Below are positions 14,748 through 20,826 of a DNA stretch of 38,461 bases, piece by piece (position 1 is the first letter of the stretch; every line of letters starts with the position of its first letter). The stretch is from the IMG/VR virus record IMGVR_UViG_3300030406_005821, positions 2,599-41,059 of that record, one strand, 5' to 3'. The translations under genes were made by a program, and so were the position numbers. The stretch comes from a virus. The notes under the pieces are model-generated. The model saw nothing but the letters and a program-made list of their open reading frames with translations. It had not been told where the DNA came from and made no database searches.

Positions 14748-14755
14748 TATTTATA
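14748..14755 (-). promoter_or_regulatory. T4-type late promoter
   Basis: A perfect TATAAATA on the minus strand, downstream of the gp23 terminator and upstream of the small gene and the second tube-fold gene. It gives these two genes their own late start after transcription from gp23 is stopped. Confidence 0.75.
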
Positions 14756-14768
14756 TAGATCAATACAC

Positions 14769-14798
14769 AAAAAAAGAGGGGAGCCGAAGCTCCCCTCT
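14769..14798 (-). terminator. Rho-independent terminator after gp23
   Basis: A 10-base-pair perfect stem (arms 14775-14784 and 14789-14798) closes a TTCG tetraloop and is followed on the minus strand by seven T residues (14769-14775). It lies 30 bases beyond the gp23 stop. The core GGGAGCTTCGGCTCCC is the same as in the terminator after gp19. Confidence 0.93.
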
Positions 14799-14827
14799 AA
14801 GTTTCATCGAAACCTTATTTGTTTTTA

Positions 14828-16207
14828 TTACATTAGGTTTGCGATTGTGACAAGGCGGTAGTAGATGTTGCGATCGTTTACCGCTGTACTGATAGAACCA
14901 TCAGCGGCCGTTGTGGCGAACGGATTGGCGACCATGCCGTAGCGAGTCTTAAATCCGATCTTGGGCTGGAAGGTGTTCTCACCAACCGCACGCACCATTT
15001 GGAGAGGCACGTATGGGCAGTAGAAGAGACCCGCATCAAATGCGGACGCACCCTTGTAACCGACCGTGGCGTACTGATTTCCAGACGAACTGGCGAAGTA
15101 CGGATCAACGTAAACCTTCATGCGGCCGTTCAGGACACCCGCGAAGGTGTTACCTGTGTCATCCACACTGAGGTTGGCGCTGAGAGCAGGTGTGTAGTCT
15201 AGGACACCAGCCATCTGAAGAGCAGATGCAACATCCGAACCACAGATCAGGACGTTACCTTTACCGCGACGTGTTGACTTCGCGATCTGGTTGGCTTCAC
15301 GCTCGAGCTGGAATACCAGGCCCTTAAAGCGCTCTACACTCCAGCGACCGTTGGAATCAACGTCGAGGTCGAATGTACCAGCCGTTGTTGTGTTATCCTG
15401 AGCACCAACCGTAGCTGTGTAGTTAATCGTACGAACAACTTCACGGTTGATTTCAGCCAGGATCTCAGCAGACAGGATGTTGCTGAGTTCTGTTTCGGCA
15501 TCTAGACCGTGGATGGCTTTAAGGTCTTGAGCCAATTCCATGGTGTATTCCGCTTTGAGTGCACGAGAAACCGCCGTTACAGCAACCTTCTCGATGCTGA
15601 ATGCCATCTCTTGGAAAGCATTCTGTGACTCATCACCGAGAGCTTCTGCCTCAGCGGTAGTCATACCCGTTGTTACGGTGTAGCCAGAACCTGTTGCACG
15701 AGCCGTTGGATCACTACCGGTTGCAGCAGTGCCCGCGCCACCATCGATAGCCGCGATAGAAGCAGTGTTAGCTGCCGCCGATCCGGAGAACGTGGTGTTG
15801 GCTTCGTTGTAGAGAGCCTCACTGCCGGCTTGGCTTGTGAAGCGAGGACGCATTGCAAAGATAAGACCGGTTGGTCCTGTCATTGGCTGAACGCCGCAGA
15901 TATCGTATGCAATGAGGTTTGGCATGGAACGCCGAACCAGCGAGATAAGCACTGGGTCGAAAATGTCCACGGCACCATCAGAAGCTGTGGAGCTCGAAGC
16001 ACCCATAGCGTTGGTAGGCGCCGCTTCGCCTAATAGCGATGGCATTTGATAGCCACCAGAACCGAAAGATGCCTCACGTGAAGCATTCTCTTGGTTTTCT
16101 AGAAGAGTTGCAGTGACTGCCCGACGATGAGAATCCTTAATCTCGCTGAGGTCTGGATGCTCAATGACTGGCTGCCACTTCTTCTGTAATTCTTCAGATA
16201 GAAACAT
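14828..16207 (-). CDS. gp23: Major capsid protein gp23
   Basis: Main shell protein of the head, of the HK97 fold. It has 459 residues against 521 in T4 and close to the shorter marine forms. The N-terminus (FLSEELQKKWQPVIEHPD) and the DIFDPVLISLVRRSMPNLIA segment are standard for gp23. A gp21 protease site of the (L/I)xE type, LLGE followed by AAP, gives cleavage after E61, close to the T4 site after E65. The ATG follows AAGGAG, and a late promoter lies 41 bases upstream. A strong terminator follows. The coding sequence looks richer in G+C than its neighbours, as expected for a very highly expressed gene. Confidence 0.97.
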   Translation of the reverse strand: MFLSEELQKKWQPVIEHPDLSEIKDSHRRAVTATLLENQENASREASFGSGGYQMPSLLGEAAPTNAMGASSSTASDGAVDIFDPVLISLVRRSMPNLIAYDICGVQPMTGPTGLIFAMRPRFTSQAGSEALYNEANTTFSGSAAANTASIAAIDGGAGTAATGSDPTARATGSGYTVTTGMTTAEAEALGDESQNAFQEMAFSIEKVAVTAVSRALKAEYTMELAQDLKAIHGLDAETELSNILSAEILAEINREVVRTINYTATVGAQDNTTTAGTFDLDVDSNGRWSVERFKGLVFQLEREANQIAKSTRRGKGNVLICGSDVASALQMAGVLDYTPALSANLSVDDTGNTFAGVLNGRMKVYVDPYFASSSGNQYATVGYKGASAFDAGLFYCPYVPLQMVRAVGENTFQPKIGFKTRYGMVANPFATTAADGSISTAVNDRNIYYRLVTIANLM

Positions 16208-16247
16208 TTTTGTTTTCTCCTTACTGTATTAATCAGCCTTCATAGAT

Positions 16248-16255
16248 TATTTATA
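16248..16255 (-). promoter_or_regulatory. T4-type late promoter of gp23
   Basis: A perfect TATAAATA on the minus strand in the 54-base gap between gp22 and gp23, about 41 bases before the gp23 ATG. Unlike some other late genes here, I see no inverted repeat across it. Confidence 0.85.
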
Positions 16256-16261
16256 ATAATA

Positions 16262-17350
16262 TTATTTTTTAGCAGATCTTGAAATGGCATTCATGTATAC
16301 TGCCATAGCACCTGTAGGACCTTCGTTCTCTTCTTCAAGAGAAATGGGACCGTCTTCATCATCGACAACGACCGTTTCGGTCTCTTCATCAATATCAAAA
16401 TATTGTGACTTCAACATGCCGATTTTTTTACGAAAATCATCAGCATCATCAAAGTCAATTCCTTCTGCAAGTCCGCGAAGCTTTTCGATTTGAGTATCAG
16501 TGAGTTCGTCCGTTGCCTCTACAAAGATAGCATCTTTCTCGAAATCATTTACTTTGCCGAGAAGCTCGACATTCTTGTCTGTCTGTTCGTTAAGCTTACC
16601 TTCGAGCTCATCAACTTTAGCGATAAGTTCTTCTACAACATCGACTTTCTCTTCTGGAATATCGACATAGTGCTCTTCAAACAAACCTTTGAGTCCTTTG
16701 AGGAAATCCTCTACCATATCGGCGCGTACGCCTGTCTCGATGGCAAGACTGTTATTATCAACCCATTCCTGAACAACATAGTCAAGATATGAATCAACTT
16801 TTTCTGTGAGTTCGTCTACAGCTTCTGTACGAGATACTTCGACATCGGACTCTGCTTCAATGGCAAATTTTTCAATCTGCTCGTTAACTTTTGATACGAC
16901 AGCTGCTTCAAAAATTGTTGCAACTTTTTCCTTGAACTCTTCGTCGAGATCCGTTCCGTTCAGCATTGCATCAACATCGTCTTGGATGTTGATATCGGCT
17001 GATGTGATTGTAGCAAGTTCTTTAGGTGCTTCCGCTTCATCAATGACTTCGTCATCAGCTTCAGCTTCTTCATACATGCCAGCATTTACCTTTTTATACA
17101 TGGCTTGCAATTCAACTTTTTTCATGCTACTTAAATTTTTCATCATGGCATTGATCATCGCCATCTTAGTCTTAGGCATTGGATCGCCCTTACCCTTTGG
17201 CTTTTCGTCAGTCTTGTCTCCTACTGGATCCGCGACTTCGGAGTCTTCGCCGTCAGCCTTGAACTCTAAAAGATCTTCATCTTCTGAAATCTCTTCAGGA
17301 GTTTCAAGAACCTCTGCGTCCTCCATTACTTCTAAGTCTTGTTCGGACAT
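16262..17350 (-). CDS. gp22: Prohead core scaffold protein gp22
   Basis: Main internal scaffold around which gp23 assembles; in T4 it is then cut to small peptides by gp21. It has 362 residues, longer than T4 gp22 (269). It is highly acidic, helical and nearly without aromatic residues in its first half. The middle has a MAMINAMMKNLSSMKKVELQ segment, and the C-terminal part resembles gp22 (FVEATDELTDTQIEKLRGLA). Several xxE sites fit gp21 cleavage. Its place between protease and capsid, a late promoter at 17391-17398 and an AAGGAG ribosome site support the call. Confidence 0.9.
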   Translation of the reverse strand: MSEQDLEVMEDAEVLETPEEISEDEDLLEFKADGEDSEVADPVGDKTDEKPKGKGDPMPKTKMAMINAMMKNLSSMKKVELQAMYKKVNAGMYEEAEADDEVIDEAEAPKELATITSADINIQDDVDAMLNGTDLDEEFKEKVATIFEAAVVSKVNEQIEKFAIEAESDVEVSRTEAVDELTEKVDSYLDYVVQEWVDNNSLAIETGVRADMVEDFLKGLKGLFEEHYVDIPEEKVDVVEELIAKVDELEGKLNEQTDKNVELLGKVNDFEKDAIFVEATDELTDTQIEKLRGLAEGIDFDDADDFRKKIGMLKSQYFDIDEETETVVVDDEDGPISLEEENEGPTGAMAVYMNAISRSAKK

Positions 17351-17390
17351 CTGTTTTATCTCCTTGTGAAAATAAATTTCTCATTCATAT

Positions 17391-17398
17391 TATTTATA
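17391..17398 (-). promoter_or_regulatory. T4-type late promoter of gp22
   Basis: A perfect TATAAATA on the minus strand in the gap between gp21 and gp22, about 41 bases before the gp22 ATG. It matches the distance seen at gp23. Confidence 0.8.
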
Positions 17399-17410
17399 AA
17401 AACACATCTT

Positions 17411-18067
17411 TTAGAGTTGCTTCATGAACTTAGCAAAGGCTGCAACTTTAGCTTCCTGAAGCTCTGTTCTTGACGCTTTTCTGATCTGTTCTTGAGTTTT
17501 CTCGATGTACTGAGGAACCCAACGATCGTTTATTTGTAGCCATTCAACTCCCTCCATAATACCCTCAACAAATGCTTCAGGTGCAGACGGATCGGCTACA
17601 ATATCAGCAGCTGTTGCCAACTGGAAATCATTCGAAACAATATTTGTTCCATCCTTATCTTGTTTTAGAGTACCCATACCTCTTGATGAAACACCAAGCT
17701 TGGCTCCTTCATCCATAAGATTCTTTACGATCTTGCCCATCGGTGTTTCTATCATGATCTTTGCTCTACCCATGATGTTATTTCCATCTTGGTGCAATTC
17801 TTTAATCATATGTGATACACGCTCAAGGTTGATAGTAGGACCTTGGGGATGACCGAGTTCACCATATGCCCGGTTCTTTTCTACATATTCTTTGTTGTAT
17901 CGATTTACTTCTTTTAAAAGTGTCTGAATGGGATACTTACGACCGTTGCGGTTCTTGATTTCCCCCTGCATAAAAATGCCTTCGATAAAGTAATTTTTAC
18001 CACCGTCTTCTTTTGCCTCGGTGATAAACTCTACATCCGTTTCTAGCATTTCGGTGATAAGTTTCAT
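17411..18067 (-). CDS. gp21: Prohead core protease gp21
   Basis: Serine protease inside the prohead that matures the capsid and removes the scaffold. It has 218 residues against 212 in T4. The catalytic pair of this herpes-assemblin-like family fits H73 in YGELGHPQG and S127 or S128 in LGVSSRGMG. The segment GEIKNRNGRKYP near 35-46 is diagnostic for the family. The ATG at 18067 follows AGGAACACGTC, and the late promoter at 18091-18098 overlaps the stop of the preceding small gene. Order 21-22-23 is as in T4. Identification is secure. Confidence 0.95.
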   Translation of the reverse strand: MKLITEMLETDVEFITEAKEDGGKNYFIEGIFMQGEIKNRNGRKYPIQTLLKEVNRYNKEYVEKNRAYGELGHPQGPTINLERVSHMIKELHQDGNNIMGRAKIMIETPMGKIVKNLMDEGAKLGVSSRGMGTLKQDKDGTNIVSNDFQLATAADIVADPSAPEAFVEGIMEGVEWLQINDRWVPQYIEKTQEQIRKASRTELQEAKVAAFAKFMKQL

Positions 18068-18090
18068 GACGTGTTCCTATTTCTTTTTAT

Positions 18091-18098
18091 TATTTATA
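18091..18098 (-). promoter_or_regulatory. T4-type late promoter of gp21
   Basis: A perfect TATAAATA on the minus strand just behind the stop of the 84-residue gene and 24 bases before the gp21 ATG. Confidence 0.8.
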
Positions 18099-18099
18099 A

Positions 18100-18354
18100 T
18101 CAATAACCCTGCAAGACCTTTAATCCCATCTTTCGACCGGAACTATCGTGCTTTACCATGATCATCAAATCTTTTGTGATTGGATCGAATGATCCTTCAT
18201 CCGACACCATCGAGTAACCGGACGGTAGAGCACCGAGCAGAGCTTCGATATCCCCAGCCCTATCAGCATTTGATGAAGTCCACGAATCCATTTCTGATGC
18301 ATCCGTTGCTTCGCTATTTCTAATTGCATTCTTGATTTCTGTTAAGTTTGCCAT
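18100..18354 (-). CDS. Small unknown protein in head cluster
   Basis: Protein of 84 residues (MANLTEIKNAIRNSEATD...). It is polar, with an N-terminal helix, a central LLGALPSGYSMV segment and a C-terminal beta-like IMVKHDSSGRKMGLKVLQGY. It lies four bases after the LamG protein and directly before gp21, and has no promoter of its own. T4 has no gene at this place. I recognise no family. It may form part of the fibre or decoration set inserted between the gp68 position and gp21. Confidence 0.65.
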   Translation of the reverse strand: MANLTEIKNAIRNSEATDASEMDSWTSSNADRAGDIEALLGALPSGYSMVSDEGSFDPITKDLMIMVKHDSSGRKMGLKVLQGY

Positions 18355-18357
18355 TTT

Positions 18358-19227
18358 CTATACCTGATATCTTGTAGGTGCGTTGTCATAAAGAATTGTT
18401 GCTTCAGCTGTACTTACTGCCTTATTATAAATTGCGAAGTAACCTATGCCGCAGTTTTGTGGTACCTGGAATCTTGGATTACTTGTGTTTCCGTCAAGCA
18501 AGCTAGTCAACCAGTGCCAGTTCGTAGTAGTGTTTCCCGTCGATGGACTAGAGTAACTCGTTGTAAATTCAACTTCTGTAGAATCATTAACATAGAAGAA
18601 ACTACTGTTAGTAGCACCTCCCTCATCCACAGATAGAACAACATGATTTCTACCACTTGCTAGTACGCCAGACGTCTTTTGAGAGAAAGCGAATGATCCA
18701 GATGTGCCTCTATGACAAAAGAATCCCATTTTACCGGAGTCAACTTGCTGAAGAGAAATACCAGTGTCATTAGTATCCTCTGCAGTAATCACCCAAAACC
18801 CACCAGTCAAGTTTGGCTGGTGTATTCCTATTTCTATTGTAAATTCCGCTCCAGCTTTATGCAGTGAATGCGTAAATGCTGTGGTCGTCTTGATCCCTTG
18901 CATGGTAATAAAATCAAGAGATGATGCTGATGTTTGCGAATAGTATTTATTACCGCTGTCATAGTTCGGATCACGTGAATCTGAACCAGTTCCAGTGCCT
19001 CGGACAGCATCATATGTCGTCTGCGATGATCCATCTGCTGGAGATGTTTCTTGATTGGCGACTGTTTGAGATGTAGTCGAAATCGAAGCATCCCACGTAA
19101 ACACACGGGACTCACGTATAGATTCTATGGTCGGACTAGCACCTCCGCCACCAGCAGCAGAAATAACCGCTGCTGTTTGTGATGCAACTATTGAAGTTGT
19201 TGGTGAGACACCGACACCTAATTTCAT
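18358..19227 (-). CDS. LamG/concanavalin-like domain protein in head cluster
   Basis: Protein of 289 residues from the ATG at 19227 (MKLGVGVSPTTS), which has an AAGG ribosome site; the frame extends upstream only with a TTG. The N-terminal 30 residues are rich in alanine and glycine (VISAAGGGGAS). From about 100 to 280 the pattern of strands, with FTIEIGIHQPNL, HVVLSVDEGG, SSFFYVND and a final GIGYFAIYNKAVS, is that of a LamG-like sugar-binding jelly roll. Similar domains are in the large fibre proteins at 31579-38461. It follows a spike-base-like gene, so a short fibre or decoration on the virion is likely. Place within the head cluster is unusual. Confidence 0.65.
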   Translation of the reverse strand: MKLGVGVSPTTSIVASQTAAVISAAGGGGASPTIESIRESRVFTWDASISTTSQTVANQETSPADGSSQTTYDAVRGTGTGSDSRDPNYDSGNKYYSQTSASSLDFITMQGIKTTTAFTHSLHKAGAEFTIEIGIHQPNLTGGFWVITAEDTNDTGISLQQVDSGKMGFFCHRGTSGSFAFSQKTSGVLASGRNHVVLSVDEGGATNSSFFYVNDSTEVEFTTSYSSPSTGNTTTNWHWLTSLLDGNTSNPRFQVPQNCGIGYFAIYNKAVSTAEATILYDNAPTRYQV

Positions 19228-19243
19228 AACGATGCCCTTCTTT

Positions 19244-19522
19244 TTAGTACAACCCAACCACTGAGTTTGCCGTACCTACAGTGCGAACTTTACGAATACG
19301 AATCGGCAAAGTCGTTCCTGCTGGAACCGCAGTGAAAGTGGTGGTTGTTCCCGATGCATCATCTGCCATCTCGACAACTAAGTTACCCGCCGAACCAACA
19401 TATACAGCTCGTGTTGTAAATGCGACATTAGCACTCTCATTCGATGTAATGGCAAATGCTTTTGTAGCAGGACCCTCGAATGTTGCTGGATGAAATTGAA
19501 ATTTATCTGTTTGATCTGGCAT
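19244..19522 (-). CDS. Spike-base-like small structural protein
   Basis: Protein of 92 residues, nearly all beta by pattern: AFAITSNESANVAFTTRAVY, VGSAGNLVVEMADD, FTAVPAGTTLPIRIRKV and a GTANSVVGLY end. This motif order, with VGxAGNLVV and a final VxxxGTxAxxVvgLY, occurs in small phage and gene-transfer-agent proteins described as spike-base proteins; I give this from memory. The ATG at 19522 follows GGAGTGACAC. It ends next to a LamG protein that it may carry on the head surface. Confidence in the family is moderate. Confidence 0.6.
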   Translation of the reverse strand: MPDQTDKFQFHPATFEGPATKAFAITSNESANVAFTTRAVYVGSAGNLVVEMADDASGTTTTFTAVPAGTTLPIRIRKVRTVGTANSVVGLY

Positions 19523-19531
19523 GTGTCACTC

Positions 19532-20101
19532 CTACGTTGCAGCTTTTGCAAAAGTAACCATCGCATCGAAAGATTTCTTATCCTTCATTGCTTCGGTTTC
19601 CATCTTTTTACGATTGCCGGGATTGAGTTGTTTCATGGCATTGTTCAGCATCTTTGCAGTTGCTTCATCAACTTTTACTGATTTACCGTCTTTAAGTTTC
19701 AGCATCCCTTTTTTAAATGCCTCATCGATATACTCGACTTCTTCTTTGATTTTAGACGATCCCTGCATTACGGGAGCCTTATCTCCACCTGGTTTTGCCG
19801 CTGAGCGCATACTCGTAACAAAATCTTTATAGGTCTTCAGGATAGGTTCACCTGGTTTATCATAACCTTTATGATCAGCTCCAGCATCACCTTTTGCTCC
19901 ACCAGGACGCTCACCGCTAAAAACATAATCTGGTGCTACTGGGTGCTCACGTCCGATCTTAGCAAGATCAGCATTATGAGTAAAATGCAGCTGCTTAAAC
20001 TTTTCTTCATCGGATGATGCTGTATCATAATCCTTTTGACTTTCGTCGTCACCCTTGTAATCTTTTGCATCAGCCTCGATTAAGTCTTTAAACTTCTTCA
20101 T
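19532..20101 (-). CDS. Prohead-region protein at the T4 gp68 position
   Basis: Protein of 189 residues from the ATG at 20101 (MKKFKDLIEADAKD), which has a GAGGAAG ribosome site inside the acidic end of the gp67-like gene; 13 earlier codons in the frame are unlikely to be used. It is charged and low in hydrophobic residues to about 120. The last 70 residues (AFKKGMLKLKDGKSVKVDEA, LNPGNRKKMETEAM, SFDAMVTFAKAA) form a module I have seen in structural proteins of marine T4-like phages. A YIDE site before this module fits gp21 cleavage (IxE). By position it would replace T4 gp68, but direct similarity is not visible. Confidence 0.6.
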   Translation of the reverse strand: MKKFKDLIEADAKDYKGDDESQKDYDTASSDEEKFKQLHFTHNADLAKIGREHPVAPDYVFSGERPGGAKGDAGADHKGYDKPGEPILKTYKDFVTSMRSAAKPGGDKAPVMQGSSKIKEEVEYIDEAFKKGMLKLKDGKSVKVDEATAKMLNNAMKQLNPGNRKKMETEAMKDKKSFDAMVTFAKAAT

Positions 20102-20315
20102 CGGGTTCTTCCTCTGGCATATGTTCTGAGTCGATTTCATCTTCTACATCAATTTCGGCCTCAGGCTCATCAAAGAATGCTTGACCAGCTGAAATTTTTT
20201 GCACTTGTATCGCATCCATTGCTCGAGACATCAGTTCGGTATTTATCGTATCTTTAAATTTTGATGATTCACCGTTCTGTAGAGCAATAATTGCATCTCT
20301 AATAGTATCATTCAT
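20088..20315 (-). CDS. gp67: Prohead core protein gp67-like
   Basis: Small protein of 75 residues. The N-terminal helix (IRDAIIALQNGESSKFKDTI), the RAMDAIQVQKISAGQAFF helix and the final stretch of glutamate and aspartate copy the plan of T4 gp67, an 80-residue internal head protein with an acidic tail. It lies between gp20 and gp21, as in T4. It has its own late promoter (20337-20344) and a TAGGAG ribosome site. Its acidic end overlaps the start of the next gene by 14 bases, so that the glutamate codons also make the next ribosome site. Confidence 0.75.
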   Translation of the reverse strand: MNDTIRDAIIALQNGESSKFKDTINTELMSRAMDAIQVQKISAGQAFFDEPEAEIDVEDEIDSEHMPEEEPDEEV

Positions 20316-20336
20316 TTCGATCTCCTATTTCACTAT

Positions 20337-20344
20337 TATTTATA
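20337..20344 (-). promoter_or_regulatory. T4-type late promoter of gp67-like gene
   Basis: A perfect TATAAATA on the minus strand overlapping the stop of the preceding small gene, 22 bases before the ATG of the gp67-like gene. Confidence 0.75.
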
Positions 20345-20606
20345 AATTATTAAAAATTGCTTCGGTTTCTTTTTGATTATTTTGTAAAGCTGTAATAACA
20401 TCAGCCGTATGAAGGGCGTTGGCTATATTGCGTATTCTTTGGTCATCACTAGAAACATCATCCCCCGGATTTACAACTCTTCTGGAATATCTTTTTGATA
20501 TTTCGACTCCATCTCGTTTTATCACATGAGCTTCTCTCACTTGTATGTGATAATAATCACCAACCACTTCAATTTTATCGATAACTTTTTCTTCTGTTAA
20601 TGCCAT
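20340..20606 (-). CDS. Small phage structural-type protein, paralog 2
   Basis: Protein of 88 residues (MALTEEKVIDKIEVVGDYYH...). It shares its plan with the neighbour at 20615-20818: M-x-LTEE, IEV, VIK-x-D-x-V-x-I, then N-x-GDD-x-S. Similar small beta-rich proteins follow fibre genes in marine T4-like phages, with no known role. It lies eight bases after its paralog and has an AGGG ribosome site. A C-terminal helix of about 20 residues (HTADVITALQNNQKETEAIF) is missing in the paralog. Being next to a collagen-like fibre, a fibre-attachment role is possible but not shown. Confidence 0.7.
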   Translation of the reverse strand: MALTEEKVIDKIEVVGDYYHIQVREAHVIKRDGVEISKRYSRRVVNPGDDVSSDDQRIRNIANALHTADVITALQNNQKETEAIFNNL

Positions 20607-20614
20607 TTTTTACC

Positions 20615-20818
20615 CTATGAAAATATTGAATCGCATACAGCTCTAACTTGAGCTGGCTGTCCGCTATAATCATCTCCTTCATTTATAAAAGATTTTGTAA
20701 ATTCAGATCCAATCATAACATCATCTTTTTTGATAACATTTTTATTTACAACACAAATTATTTTATTTATAGTATCGACCTCGATGCTAGCAATCGTTGT
20801 TTCTTCTGTAAGTGACAT
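20615..20818 (-). CDS. Small phage structural-type protein, paralog 1
   Basis: Protein of 67 residues from the ATG at 20818 (MSLTEETTIASIEV), which has AGAGG six bases upstream; the longer frame begins with a TTG inside the fibre gene. It matches the next gene in LTEE, IEV, VIKKD and GDD and is shorter at the C-terminus. It follows the collagen-like fibre gene by eight bases. A TATAAATA sequence lies inside it at 20764-20771. Function unknown. Confidence 0.7.
   Translation of the reverse strand: MSLTEETTIASIEVDTINKIICVVNKNVIKKDDVMIGSEFTKSFINEGDDYSGQPAQVRAVCDSIFS
20764..20771 (-). promoter_or_regulatory. Possible internal late promoter
   Basis: A perfect TATAAATA on the minus strand inside the paralog 1 coding sequence, about 158 bases before the start of paralog 2. 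All other late promoters here lie in gaps or at gene ends, so this one may be real or chance. Confidence 0.35.
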
Positions 20819-20826
20819 AATAACCT

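Noticed and set aside
16806-17369. Plus-strand open frame of 187 residues opposite gp22
   Set aside because: Serine-rich low-complexity translation, the usual shadow of an acidic helical gene; gp22 is well supported on the other strand.
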